64,000 bases of DNA. Source: CAZWDO01 sp964632485 [NCBI: uncultured bacterium] (GTDB lineage Bacteria; JAGOEH01). The notes beneath the pieces were generated by a model. The model ran no database searches and was not told the origin of the DNA. It saw nothing but the letters and a program-made list of their open reading frames with translations. The DNA lies in NCBI GenBank assembly GCA_964632485.1, contig CAZWDO010000010.1, forward strand, positions 13,852 through 77,851, given 5' to 3'. The position numbers were made by a program, and so were the translations under genes. Positions 29,292-37,579 of this stretch are shown piece after piece. Each line of letters begins with the position of its first letter. Position 1 is the stretch's first letter.

Positions 29292-30398
29292 ATGGCGCAT
29301 ACCACAGGAAACCGCCGCAGTGAAACCAAAAAAAATCAAACCATTCATTATACTCCAATCCAGATTAAAATTCTAAGAGAACGCTGGAATACTGATTTAG
29401 GTAAACAACGATGTCAGGAAATCAGTTCACTTCTGCAAGAGGGGAAGAATAATTTTAAAAATGTAGTTGCTTTCCCTGAGAATCCGCTTCTGGCAGATGT
29501 GGCGGTTCCCCCGGAAAAAGATTTGCGCGGTATTTCCCTTAACAGCGTCATTAAAGAAAAAACGCTATTGCAGGGATTTCATTTCTCCGGCGCCCAATTG
29601 GGGTGTACAATAAATAGTGTCATGTTTCTCCGTTCCCATTTCGAATATACGGAATTCAGCGGCAGTAAGATTGAAAACAGTATTTTCAAAGGCGCCTTTT
29701 TTTATCGGACTGATTTCTATAATGTCAGCTATATCCAGAATCTCGATATTACCAATGCGTTTGTCGATGATATCGAAATCTGCAACAAAGCTCAATTCAG
29801 CAAATTTATCCCCAGTTTCAACGATCTTTCGTATTTCGAAAAACAGTACACGCTCTATGCGCTGATCAAGCAACAATACAAACTGATGGGACGCTGGGAC
29901 GATATGATTCCGTTTCATATCCTGGAAATGCGGGGCCGACGGGATGATCGCTATCGAGTGGCGGCTAAGCCAAAAAAAGAAACGGTTCTGGACCCCGAAA
30001 CCGGAAAGAAAAAGACAGAAACGAAACCCAATTTGGATCCCGGAACAGGAAAAGAAAAAAAAGTCCGCAGAATACAATGGTATCTGGATTTGATTTTTTT
30101 TGACCTGCTGTGCGGATATGGCGAAAAATGGCAGAATGTGATCGCCTCCGCGTTTATGGTTATAATGGTCTATTCCTTCTTGTATTCTCTGGCGCCAATG
30201 CTGACGCCGGACGGACAAACGACGGCCTATTTCAATTATTTTTATTTCAGTTGCGTCACTTTTTCCAACTTGGGGTCGCCCGATATTCTGCCTTCCAATC
30301 TCGCCCAACGGTTTTTAATGTTTACCGAATCGTTATTTGGGCTTTTTCTGGTCACGATGATTATCGTGATTTTTACGCGTAAAATTATCCGGGAATGA
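29292..30398 (+). CDS. pentapeptide-repeat ion channel with atypical filter
   Basis: 368 residues, AAAAGGAG upstream. Residues about 75-160 contain pentapeptide-like repeats (LRGISLNSV, LQGFHFSGAQLGC, FEYTEFSGSKIENSIFKGAFF). A charged stretch containing a duplicated D-P-x-T-G-K motif (LDPETGKKK / LDPGTGKEK) follows. The C-terminus has two TM helices (about 280-303 and 338-360) around a pore loop of Ion_trans_2 type. The filter segment reads TFSNLGSPD where potassium channels have T-x-G-Y-G-D, so potassium selectivity is doubtful. It starts the channel group lying downstream of cheB. Confidence 0.78.
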   Translation: MAHTTGNRRSETKKNQTIHYTPIQIKILRERWNTDLGKQRCQEISSLLQEGKNNFKNVVAFPENPLLADVAVPPEKDLRGISLNSVIKEKTLLQGFHFSGAQLGCTINSVMFLRSHFEYTEFSGSKIENSIFKGAFFYRTDFYNVSYIQNLDITNAFVDDIEICNKAQFSKFIPSFNDLSYFEKQYTLYALIKQQYKLMGRWDDMIPFHILEMRGRRDDRYRVAAKPKKETVLDPETGKKKTETKPNLDPGTGKEKKVRRIQWYLDLIFFDLLCGYGEKWQNVIASAFMVIMVYSFLYSLAPMLTPDGQTTAYFNYFYFSCVTFSNLGSPDILPSNLAQRFLMFTESLFGLFLVTMIIVIFTRKIIRE

Positions 30399-30574
30399 TC
30401 CTTTATCCAACCCGTTATAAATTATGACTGTGAGTCAACTTTGTTTTTACGATTGTTTGTTATTTTTGTGAATTATATTACTTTTTTATGTCATCACTTG
30501 TTCAAACTGTGCCAATAATATTCTTTTTAGGTGTGTCTATACTGACTACCCGTAGTAAGGCGAAAGGAGTGAGT

Positions 30575-31903
30575 GTGTCCAAAACTAAAGGGATGGCGGA
30601 TTATCGCTATCGGCTGATCAAGCGGTTTTACGCTTTCTGGCAAAAATACCAACTGAAGACTGAATTGAAAAACATTTTGCGGCTCTTCTACCTGTTTATC
30701 ATCACCTGGCTGGTCGGCTCGGTCATCACCATTTTCAGTCAGGTATTTTTTTCACCGGATATTCATCACACACTTCCTGATTATTTGCAATATTTTTGGA
30801 TTGTCATCATCGAACTGGTCAGTGGATTCGATATCGGCGACATCCATCTCAATGCCTTCAGCCAGGTGATCACGGTCATCATGTTAATTGTCGGTATTGT
30901 CATCGTGGGTCTGTTCACGGGCCAGATTATTTCCCTTTTTGTTCACGTACATCAGCGTAAGGACTACTTGCCGGAAAAACCGGAAACGTTCCATTTCAAG
31001 CGACCTTTGTTGATTTGTGGCATTAGCGCCAAAGTCGATGCCATTATTCATCATTTGCGCAGCAATCCACAAACCCGGGACCAGGAAATCGTGATCATTG
31101 ACGAAACGGCTGATCAGTACCTGATCCGGGATCAAGAAATTTATCGTGATGTCTGGTGCGTGCGCGGCAATGTCGCGGATCGCAAAGTGCTACGTACGAC
31201 TCTGGGGTGTGAGGAAAGCGTGGCAATCATTTTAGCCCAGGAATGCGATCCCGGGAATATTTCCCTCTATAGCGATTCCAAGGCGATTCAGACCGCGTTG
31301 GCCATTGAAGCCTTCGATGAGAATGTGCATACGATTTTAGAGTTGATCGACCGCCGGAATCTGGCGCATTTGATGCGCACCCGTATCAATGAATTCATCA
31401 CGGTTTCCGATTATGGTGTGAAATTACTTTCGCAAACCGCTATGCAGCCGGGATTATCGAACATTTACGATTCCTTGATCGATCCCATGAATTCTGATGC
31501 TCAATCCCCCCATATTTATTTCTATCCGTTGCCAACTGATTCGCCGTTGATTGGTATGAAATATGGCGACATTGTCAATCAGGCGCATCGGTTTTTTTCA
31601 GATTCAATGACACTTGTCGGCATGGCGAAATGGTTCGGCCCAATCCTCAATACAGGAGATGTCGATCGTAACGAGCAAATACTCCAGGAATTGAGATCCC
31701 TGGGGATTGAACTTCGCAATACAAAATGGTATGTGCAGATCAACCCCCACAAAAAAGCAAATTATTGTAAATTCGGGATCGATTTTTTTCAACAGCAAAT
31801 TGAAGCCAATTCAGAAATCACTCTTTTTTTGACTCATGATACTGTCTTGCAAGAATATGACAAGCTTGTCTATTTGGCATCCAACCCAATAAAATTATCT
31901 TAA
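30575..31903 (+). CDS. two-TM RCK-domain ion channel
   Basis: 442 residues from GTG 30575, chosen over the upstream in-frame ATG 30488 because AAAGGAG sits five bases before it. TM1 is about 36-60 (FYLFIITWLVGSVITIF), the pore loop ends in ELVSGFDIGD, and TM2 is about 95-123. A Rossmann/RCK domain starts at PLLICGISAKVDAIIHHL, with NVADRKVLRTT typical of TrkA-N; a TrkA-C-like end follows. The filter is not T-V-G-Y-G-D. The stop is followed after 15 bases by a gene for a separate RCK protein, so the gating ring may be built from two polypeptides. Confidence 0.8.
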   Translation: MSKTKGMADYRYRLIKRFYAFWQKYQLKTELKNILRLFYLFIITWLVGSVITIFSQVFFSPDIHHTLPDYLQYFWIVIIELVSGFDIGDIHLNAFSQVITVIMLIVGIVIVGLFTGQIISLFVHVHQRKDYLPEKPETFHFKRPLLICGISAKVDAIIHHLRSNPQTRDQEIVIIDETADQYLIRDQEIYRDVWCVRGNVADRKVLRTTLGCEESVAIILAQECDPGNISLYSDSKAIQTALAIEAFDENVHTILELIDRRNLAHLMRTRINEFITVSDYGVKLLSQTAMQPGLSNIYDSLIDPMNSDAQSPHIYFYPLPTDSPLIGMKYGDIVNQAHRFFSDSMTLVGMAKWFGPILNTGDVDRNEQILQELRSLGIELRNTKWYVQINPHKKANYCKFGIDFFQQQIEANSEITLFLTHDTVLQEYDKLVYLASNPIKLS

Positions 31904-31918
31904 ATGGAGGTGGAATCT

Positions 31919-32767
31919 ATGACAAACCCAGCAAAACAACGCGGTGATTACGGCATCGAAAATCATTATGTGATCTGCAATTGGACGCCCAAAGCGGATG
32001 TCATCGTGCGTCAGCTTCACAATGAAAGCGTTCACGACAAGAAGCCAATCATCGTAATTACACGCAATCCTGAACAGGTTCCCCAGACGACGGATAAAGA
32101 GTATCGGGGATTGCTGATGATCTGCGGCGACCCGGCCGATCGCGAAATTCTCCAACGCGCCGATGTCCGTCATGCTCAAACGGTGATCGTGCTGGCCGAC
32201 GAAACGGATCTGGCCAATGCCGATGCCAAATCAATCCTGATCGCCCTGGCGGTCGATTCGATCAACCCCAATGCCCATGTGGTGGTGGAACTGGTCAAAT
32301 CGCAAAACAAAATGTACTTCGAATATACCCACGTCAACGAGATCGTCTGCCTGGAACAGTTGGCGGAAAAGCTGCTTTCGCAAACCGCCCTGACTCCGGG
32401 CCTCTCCCAGGTCTATATGGACCTGCTCACCCAATCCGCCGACACCAACGAAATCTATCAGGAAGTGGTCCCCTCCCAGTTCGTGGGCAAACCCTATATT
32501 GAACTCGAACAGGCAATCAATGCCAATCATGACCTGGATGTGATCATCATCGGTTTTGCCACCCGGGTTCAAAAAATGAAAGGGAATATCGCCATGACCA
32601 ATGGCGGCGGCAAAGCCATCATGGAACAAAAAATCGTGATCAATCCGCCCAAGGACAGCGTCGATTCTCCCTATACCAAAAGCTATAAGCTCAACGAGGA
32701 GGATACGGTTTTTCTGATTGCCTACGAAAAACCCGAATTGTCCCAATACTTTAATGTCAGGAATTGA
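31919..32767 (+). CDS. stand-alone RCK (TrkA-N/TrkA-C) subunit
   Basis: 282 residues from ATG 31919; GGAGG lies about nine bases upstream, so the ATG at 31904 that overlaps this site is not used. No membrane segment. It has a Rossmann fold entry (HYVICNWTPKADVIVRQL), D-P-A-D-R-E-I-L and V-I-V-L-A-D-E-T-D motifs, and a C-terminal TrkA-C-like part ending in EEDTVFLIAYEKP. The N-W-x-P-x-A signature resembles the Rossmann entry of the CASTOR/POLLUX-like genes. It is most simply the second RCK of the channel encoded directly upstream. Confidence 0.82.
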   Translation: MTNPAKQRGDYGIENHYVICNWTPKADVIVRQLHNESVHDKKPIIVITRNPEQVPQTTDKEYRGLLMICGDPADREILQRADVRHAQTVIVLADETDLANADAKSILIALAVDSINPNAHVVVELVKSQNKMYFEYTHVNEIVCLEQLAEKLLSQTALTPGLSQVYMDLLTQSADTNEIYQEVVPSQFVGKPYIELEQAINANHDLDVIIIGFATRVQKMKGNIAMTNGGGKAIMEQKIVINPPKDSVDSPYTKSYKLNEEDTVFLIAYEKPELSQYFNVRN

Positions 32768-32837
32768 CAAGTTGACGCCGCAACGTTATAAATGTCTTGG
32801 GAATTAATCAAATGCTTACATGGAAAGGTATTTTAAA

Positions 32838-33731
32838 ATGCGAAATTTAGCTATATTTTTTATTATCGGCATGTTGCTGCTTGGCTGCGGGGGAGAGCCT
32901 CAACCCGCGTCTCAACCCTCTGTCCAAACGGCGCAGGATAGCGCCAATTCACAGGATCAAGCCGCCGCTGAGGAAAACTATGAAGAAGGCTATGATGAAA
33001 ACCATGTCGTGGATTCCGCGCAGTATATCGCCGAGCATGAATATTTCGATAAAGACAGCAGGCGGAATCAATTCTTTATTGCCTTTACCTATGGCGATGG
33101 CTTTATTGGGATTCATAAATTTCATTTGAATCAGCCAGTGGCTCTGTTGATGGACAAGGCAATAATGGGTACGTCCGCAAGCTATGAAGCGAAAATTTAT
33201 GACTATACTGAAGAACTGCACACCAAATTGAAATACAACAATGTGCCGGCGGATCAGCCGCAACGCTTTTTCCCGGGGTTGCTCTACCCGGAAATTGGTT
33301 CTTATGGGCAGATCCCTGTGGAATCGGAGTCAAATCCGATGATGATCGACTCGTTGATCGATCGCGTGAAAAACTCGCCCCTCATGGACTCGCTGCGCAA
33401 TAAAGTGCAAAATGGTGATGCGTTGGTCATGGATGAAAACAGCATTTTTCGCATTGTGTTCAGGGAACAAGCGTATCACCTGATTATAATGGGTAAAGTA
33501 ATTTATGATGATTATGCCGGGCCCATGGTTTTGGTTCGCGATAATCGTGTGTTCCCCCTGATTGAGATCGAAGCCAACCGCACCATAAGAGCCTTTGAGC
33601 TCAATGGCGAACTCTATTGCCTGACGTTGAGCAGCACGACCGAGGGCGATAACGACTGGCAATATGGAATTTTCAGGCTCAGCGGGGATGGCGTGGGCCG
33701 TGTTCATGAAGAATCGTATTGCAGTGATTGA
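32838..33731 (+). CDS. acidic lipoprotein of unknown function
   Basis: 297 residues from ATG 32838 (GGAAAGG upstream). Lipobox MLLLGC-GG. A low-complexity linker rich in Gln, Ser and Pro follows, then acidic residues (YEEGYDENHVVDS), then a beta-rich domain without recognised family. It sits between the RCK subunit and the voltage-sensor/bestrophin gene. Together with the lipoprotein at 18367 it gives each channel group its own lipoprotein; clear sequence similarity between the two is not visible by eye. Confidence 0.72.
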   Translation: MRNLAIFFIIGMLLLGCGGEPQPASQPSVQTAQDSANSQDQAAAEENYEEGYDENHVVDSAQYIAEHEYFDKDSRRNQFFIAFTYGDGFIGIHKFHLNQPVALLMDKAIMGTSASYEAKIYDYTEELHTKLKYNNVPADQPQRFFPGLLYPEIGSYGQIPVESESNPMMIDSLIDRVKNSPLMDSLRNKVQNGDALVMDENSIFRIVFREQAYHLIIMGKVIYDDYAGPMVLVRDNRVFPLIEIEANRTIRAFELNGELYCLTLSSTTEGDNDWQYGIFRLSGDGVGRVHEESYCSD

Positions 33732-33762
33732 TTGAAAAAATAGCGGATTATGAGGTAAAAAA

Positions 33763-34932
33763 ATGAGCAAAGCGCAACGAATTCACGATTTTTTTGAAAA
33801 ACCGTCCTGTATTTGGGCCTATCTGGTTCAGGGATTGATTTTTCTGCTGATTTTCATATCCGTGGGCATGGTCTATATCGAGATGGCCCAGGTTGAATTG
33901 TATCAGCGTTACGCGGGATGGTTTCAGTATGGCGAGTATATTGTTTTGGCGGTGTTTACCATCGAATATCTTTTGCGGATCCTGTCGGCGCCCCAAAAGC
34001 TGAAATTCGCCATCAAGCCATTGAATATCATCGATTTGCTGGCGATTGTACCGACTTATCTCGAATTTTTCATCGGCATCGCCTTCAATACCTCGGGAAT
34101 CCGGATCATTCGCGTGATTCGCCTGTTGCGCCTGAGCCGGGGATTGCGAATCTTCAAGATTTTCAAATATGGTATGTTTTTTTGCCAGGTGTTCCGTTTT
34201 AAAGGTACGATTTTGCAGGCCATCATGCCGGTTATCGGTATGCTGACCGTGATGAAAGGCGCAATCCTTTTTCTCGAATCGCGCCATTGGTGGTTTCAGG
34301 ATCCCGGTTTGGGCGAACTGTTCGCCATTATCGGCTTTGCCCTGGGTATTATTCTGTCGCAGAAAATTGCGAGTACCTACGATAAATTTTTGCAAGTAGA
34401 GGAAAAGATCATTGGTCTCTACGGCACACTGAAATCACTCTCCTTAATTTTGGAAAAGGCTCGGCCGGGGCAGGGATACCGAACCTGCACCGATTGGGCC
34501 CGGGCATTTTTGGATAGTCTCTTGGATTCAAAAGGGGGAAATCGCAAGATCGAAGCGGCAAACGAGCAATTGTTCCATATAATCGCAGAAGTGGAAGACG
34601 CCCCGGCGGAACTGGCCATTTTGCATGGCGATATCTGCCGCGATTCTTTTTTTGCACTGAGCAAGAAAACACGTCTCACTCCCAAACCTTACGATAATCT
34701 ATTGCAACAGGCTACGGTCCTTTACCTTTTTCTGATCGCCATTTTTGTTCCCGGGTTCTCTGGGATGATTTCTACTATTGTGGCGACCTATATCCTTTAT
34801 GGCATGTACAATTTGACTCAAGACCTGGATACGATCATCGGCGGCGAATTCGATCTGATCAGCATCGATATTTCCGAAATGCGGGAATTCGCCAATTCCA
34901 TGCTTGAACCGACCGTTCATCATACGTATTGA
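33763..34932 (+). CDS. voltage-sensor domain fused to a bestrophin-like channel
   Basis: 389 residues; ATG 33763 preceded by GAGGTAAAAA. Residues 16-136 form a four-helix voltage sensor: S2 has F65-x-x-E68 (FTIEYLLR), S3 has Asp91 (NIIDLLAIVP), and S4 has R114, R117, R120, R123, R126, R129, K132, K135, a strict every-third-residue charge ladder. Instead of an S5-P-S6 pore, residues from about 152 resemble bestrophin: a TM, then FAIIGFALGIILSQKIASTYDKF (compare family LGxxLxFRxNxAYxRWW), a helical cytoplasmic region, TPKPYDNLLQQATVLYLF (compare IPLPYxxLL) and a C-terminal DLDTIIGGEFDLISID, like the E-x-PFG-xDxNDLPLD end. Both identifications are by eye. Confidence 0.75.
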   Translation: MSKAQRIHDFFEKPSCIWAYLVQGLIFLLIFISVGMVYIEMAQVELYQRYAGWFQYGEYIVLAVFTIEYLLRILSAPQKLKFAIKPLNIIDLLAIVPTYLEFFIGIAFNTSGIRIIRVIRLLRLSRGLRIFKIFKYGMFFCQVFRFKGTILQAIMPVIGMLTVMKGAILFLESRHWWFQDPGLGELFAIIGFALGIILSQKIASTYDKFLQVEEKIIGLYGTLKSLSLILEKARPGQGYRTCTDWARAFLDSLLDSKGGNRKIEAANEQLFHIIAEVEDAPAELAILHGDICRDSFFALSKKTRLTPKPYDNLLQQATVLYLFLIAIFVPGFSGMISTIVATYILYGMYNLTQDLDTIIGGEFDLISIDISEMREFANSMLEPTVHHTY

Positions 34933-34995
34933 GTTTGCGCAGCAATTAACATTTGTTTAATCCGCATCCCGATGCGCCATAAAACTTTACCATCG

Positions 34996-35025
34996 CCCCC
35001 TTGGGGGAGAGGGCAGAGTGAGGGG
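34996..35025 (+). repeat. dispersed GC-rich repeat, copy 1
   Basis: Contains CCCCC-TT-GGGGG followed by AGAGGGCAGAGTGAGGGG. The segment GGGGGAGAGGGCAG and the following GTGAGGGG recur at 59036-59058. It lies in the gap between the voltage-sensor gene and the next secreted-protein gene (34933-35404), which otherwise holds one hairpin and a possible 15-codon ORF. Confidence 0.55.
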
Positions 35026-35036
35026 ATTCTCATGTA

Positions 35037-35055
35037 TTCCGGGTCAAGCCCGGAA
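35037..35055. repeat. perfect inverted repeat
   Basis: TTCCGGG (35037-35043) and CCCGGAA (35049-35055) flank a five-base loop. The TTCCGGG-x5-CCCGGAA(TGAC) form is a common dispersed intergenic palindrome in bacterial genomes. No T-run follows, so it is not a typical terminator. Confidence 0.55.
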
Positions 35056-35304
35056 TGACGATGGGATGTCGGAAAGATTTGCAATATTAGAAAAAAATGA
35101 CGGCATGAAAACTGCTGTTATTCAGATAAGTGGATCTCGCCAGGATGGTCATTAAAAGGGAGCAGGTCTCTTTAAAAAGAAGAAATGCGAGATGCGATCC
35201 CTTCTTTGCGGAACCGCTTCCCGCCGGATGCAGGTTTTAAAATATACCCGGCTAATTGAATGTTTGGTTAATATTGTATTGATTATTTGAAGGAGGTAAC
35301 ATCT

Positions 35305-35352
35305 ATGTTTGAATTGCGATGGCTAAAAGTAACCTCGCGGATGTCTATGTAA
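35305..35352 (+). CDS. possible 15-residue leader peptide
   Basis: ATG 35305 follows AGGAGG by eight bases and opens 15 codons (MFELRWLKVTSRMSM) before TAA, 53 bases upstream of the next large gene. Only the very strong ribosome site supports it; no codon evidence is possible at this length. It could equally be a relic of an older gene start. Confidence 0.25.
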   Translation: MFELRWLKVTSRMSM

Positions 35353-35405
35353 TAATTGCCTATTCGCTGCTCAACGGCTAATCGGCGTGCAAAAAGGAGA
35401 ATATA

Positions 35406-37412
35406 ATGCGTTTTTTTCTAAATTTGCTGTTATTGACGTACATCCTGGCGTGTAGCGCGCGCCATTTTTACGCTCAAGGCGAGGGTTTTGGCGGGATTAA
35501 ATTGAGCATCATTAGGGAAAATCAGATCACGCCCAATGACGAGGCGATCACTGGCGCGTTTGTGCGGACGTTTTACAACACCCATTATTGCCGTCTTGAC
35601 ATCTTTTACGGCGGTACCGCTGTGGGTGGTGAAAACGGCGCGCCCAATGATTCCCGATATCGGATTATGGCCCTCGATACGCTTTTGAATTCGATCAGCA
35701 TTCACGATACACTGCCCTTCGCGGGCGCGTCCGACTATGCCATCACTCAGGGTGAAAGCGATTACTATATGCTAACCGGTATCCCCAACGGTTATCAAAT
35801 CACCCGCTTCAATGCCGATATTCAAGTTACTGGTTCCGCCCAAATCAAAAATCTGGTTTTTCCTCAATATCGACTGAACGATCAGATGATGGGGTTTACC
35901 CATGGCCGAATCGTATTCTCCGCCAACAAACCAGGGACTTCAGGGGATTTCAGCCAGGGTGGTTTTAGGATTTTTGAAATGGATACCGCTCTTAATCTGT
36001 TTCGCGATCAGATCATCACCGGCACAGGTTTGTCAGTGGAAGGAGCCGGAGTTTGTTTTGCCAATAACTCCAACTATATCGTGGGTAATGTGGACCGGCC
36101 CTCAACTCAGCGTCCCGACAACATTCTCTATGCCCTGCAATTTGATACCAACTGGGTCTATCAATCAAAAATTGTCATTGATTCTCCGGCGATGTGGCCG
36201 CAAAGCATCCTTTACGAAGAGGGCAAATTCTATGTAGTGTATCAAAAACAAGACGATAAACGCTTAATGAATATATTTCTGGGGATTTTTGATTCTCTGT
36301 GGCAGCCAGTAGCCATTCAACCTGTCAGTTTCTATTGCCAAGCCGTCGATTCGGCCTCCGCCGCCAGACCGGGCATCCTCAAACGTGGAAACCATATCTA
36401 TATTTCCTATGATATCGAAAGCTGGGGAAATAAACGCGATTGGCAGGGCGTCATCCGCCTGTATGAAATGTCTCAAGTAGCCGGTCCCGAACTCGTTCTC
36501 GGCGCACCCGCGCACGATTTCAATTTTCTGCGCATCGGAGCGACTGATTACCGTAATTTATCACTTTACAATTATGGTATCGCTGCCCTGATAGTCGATA
36601 GCATAATTGTCCCCCCGGCCCTAAACGGAGTTTTTCAGGTAAGCGTGGTATCCGGGTTTCCGCTGACGATCCCTCCCGCCGGAAGTTCCGAAATTAAGGC
36701 GGAGTTTTGGCCAACGTCAATCGGGCCCGTTCGTGCCGATTTAAATATTCTTCATAACGGGGCAGACGGTTCTACCCGGCTGACCCTGTTGGGAACTGGC
36801 GCGGATTCGATTGAGGCGCCCATGCGGATTCAGCCTCAGGACCATGCTGTCAATGTCGATGTTGCTACACTATTTCAGTGGTGGCCGGTTGACGGCGCTA
36901 CGGATTACCAAATGCAAGTTTCGCAGGATTTAGCGTTCAGCGAACCGCTATTCGGTTCGGATAATTTACCTCGGACTGACCTTCGCATTCCTTCCAATCA
37001 AGGGCTAGATTCCGGCCGGGTTTATTACTGGCGGGTGCGCGCCAAACGCGATTCGCTCGGGGATTACAAGGTCAGCGACTACTCCTCTGTCTGGTCCTTT
37101 ACCACCGTCGGAATGGTTGCGGTGAATGAAAATTTTCGCGATAAAGAATCGACCCCCGCTCTTTCCTCTCCATTGCCTAATCCGTTCAGTAATCGAATTA
37201 TCATTAAATATCGGGCGCTCCAAACCTGCAGAGTAGTACTCACAGTCTATAATATCATGGGGCAGGAAGTTACAAAATTGGTGGATACCGAAAAGACTCC
37301 GGGGCATTACCAGTCGGAGTGGGATGCGACGGGTCATGCGTCTGGAATCTATTTCTATCAGTTGACGATCGGAAATCGCCGCGAGACCCGTTCGATTCTG
37401 CTGTTGCGATAA
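35406..37412 (+). CDS. secreted protein with Ig/FnIII-like modules and FlgD-like sorting domain
   Basis: 668 residues, AAAAAGGAG before ATG 35406, signal peptide about 1-23. The first 365 residues look like a beta-propeller or concanavalin-like fold of unknown type. A module near 370-465 has an ASPM/Hydin-like choice-of-anchor pattern (LRIGATDYRNLSLYNYG... IPPAGSSEIKAEFWPTSIGP). A fibronectin-III-like module follows (FQWWPVDGATDYQMQVSQD... YYWRVRAKRDS). The C-terminus has PLPNPFSNRIIIKYRA and GIYFYQLTIGNRRETRSILLLR, the type IX-style sorting pattern. The gene stands alone after a repeat-bearing gap; substrate or partner is unknown. Confidence 0.76.
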   Translation: MRFFLNLLLLTYILACSARHFYAQGEGFGGIKLSIIRENQITPNDEAITGAFVRTFYNTHYCRLDIFYGGTAVGGENGAPNDSRYRIMALDTLLNSISIHDTLPFAGASDYAITQGESDYYMLTGIPNGYQITRFNADIQVTGSAQIKNLVFPQYRLNDQMMGFTHGRIVFSANKPGTSGDFSQGGFRIFEMDTALNLFRDQIITGTGLSVEGAGVCFANNSNYIVGNVDRPSTQRPDNILYALQFDTNWVYQSKIVIDSPAMWPQSILYEEGKFYVVYQKQDDKRLMNIFLGIFDSLWQPVAIQPVSFYCQAVDSASAARPGILKRGNHIYISYDIESWGNKRDWQGVIRLYEMSQVAGPELVLGAPAHDFNFLRIGATDYRNLSLYNYGIAALIVDSIIVPPALNGVFQVSVVSGFPLTIPPAGSSEIKAEFWPTSIGPVRADLNILHNGADGSTRLTLLGTGADSIEAPMRIQPQDHAVNVDVATLFQWWPVDGATDYQMQVSQDLAFSEPLFGSDNLPRTDLRIPSNQGLDSGRVYYWRVRAKRDSLGDYKVSDYSSVWSFTTVGMVAVNENFRDKESTPALSSPLPNPFSNRIIIKYRALQTCRVVLTVYNIMGQEVTKLVDTEKTPGHYQSEWDATGHASGIYFYQLTIGNRRETRSILLLR

Positions 37413-37564
37413 GTGGCTGCGTCTCGCAAATCCTCATACGCCATATACTCGTCATGCGTCATCCTCGCGATCTCCACCACCTCGAAAAACTTACTGAATA
37501 TCTTGTCCTGAAGCTTCGCCGGCCGCTCTATCAACAGCTTTGAATAGGCTGCGCAGCCAAGCAA
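37413..37564 (-). pseudogene. C-terminal remnant of an Rpn-family (PD-(D/E)XK) nuclease/transposase
   Basis: The minus strand encodes IERPAKLQDKIFSKFFEVVE, then IARMTHDEYMAYEDLRDA, matching the end of Rpn/PDDEXK_2 proteins (family form KIFxKLFEAAEIAKLTPEEREAYExSLKxYRD). The nuclease domain is absent and reading runs into the antisense of the upstream gene. This is a decayed fragment, probably marking an old insertion at the junction of the two convergent genes. Confidence 0.6.
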
Positions 37565-37579
37565 TGTCGCCTGGTTACA

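Noticed and set aside
29565-30308. 247-codon minus-strand frame
   Set aside because: It lies entirely antisense to the pentapeptide channel gene, which has clear motifs; the antisense translation has no recognisable domain.
30488-30574. Upstream ATG start for the RCK channel
   Set aside because: No ribosome site there; GTG 30575 has AAAGGAG at the right distance and gives the expected short N-terminus.
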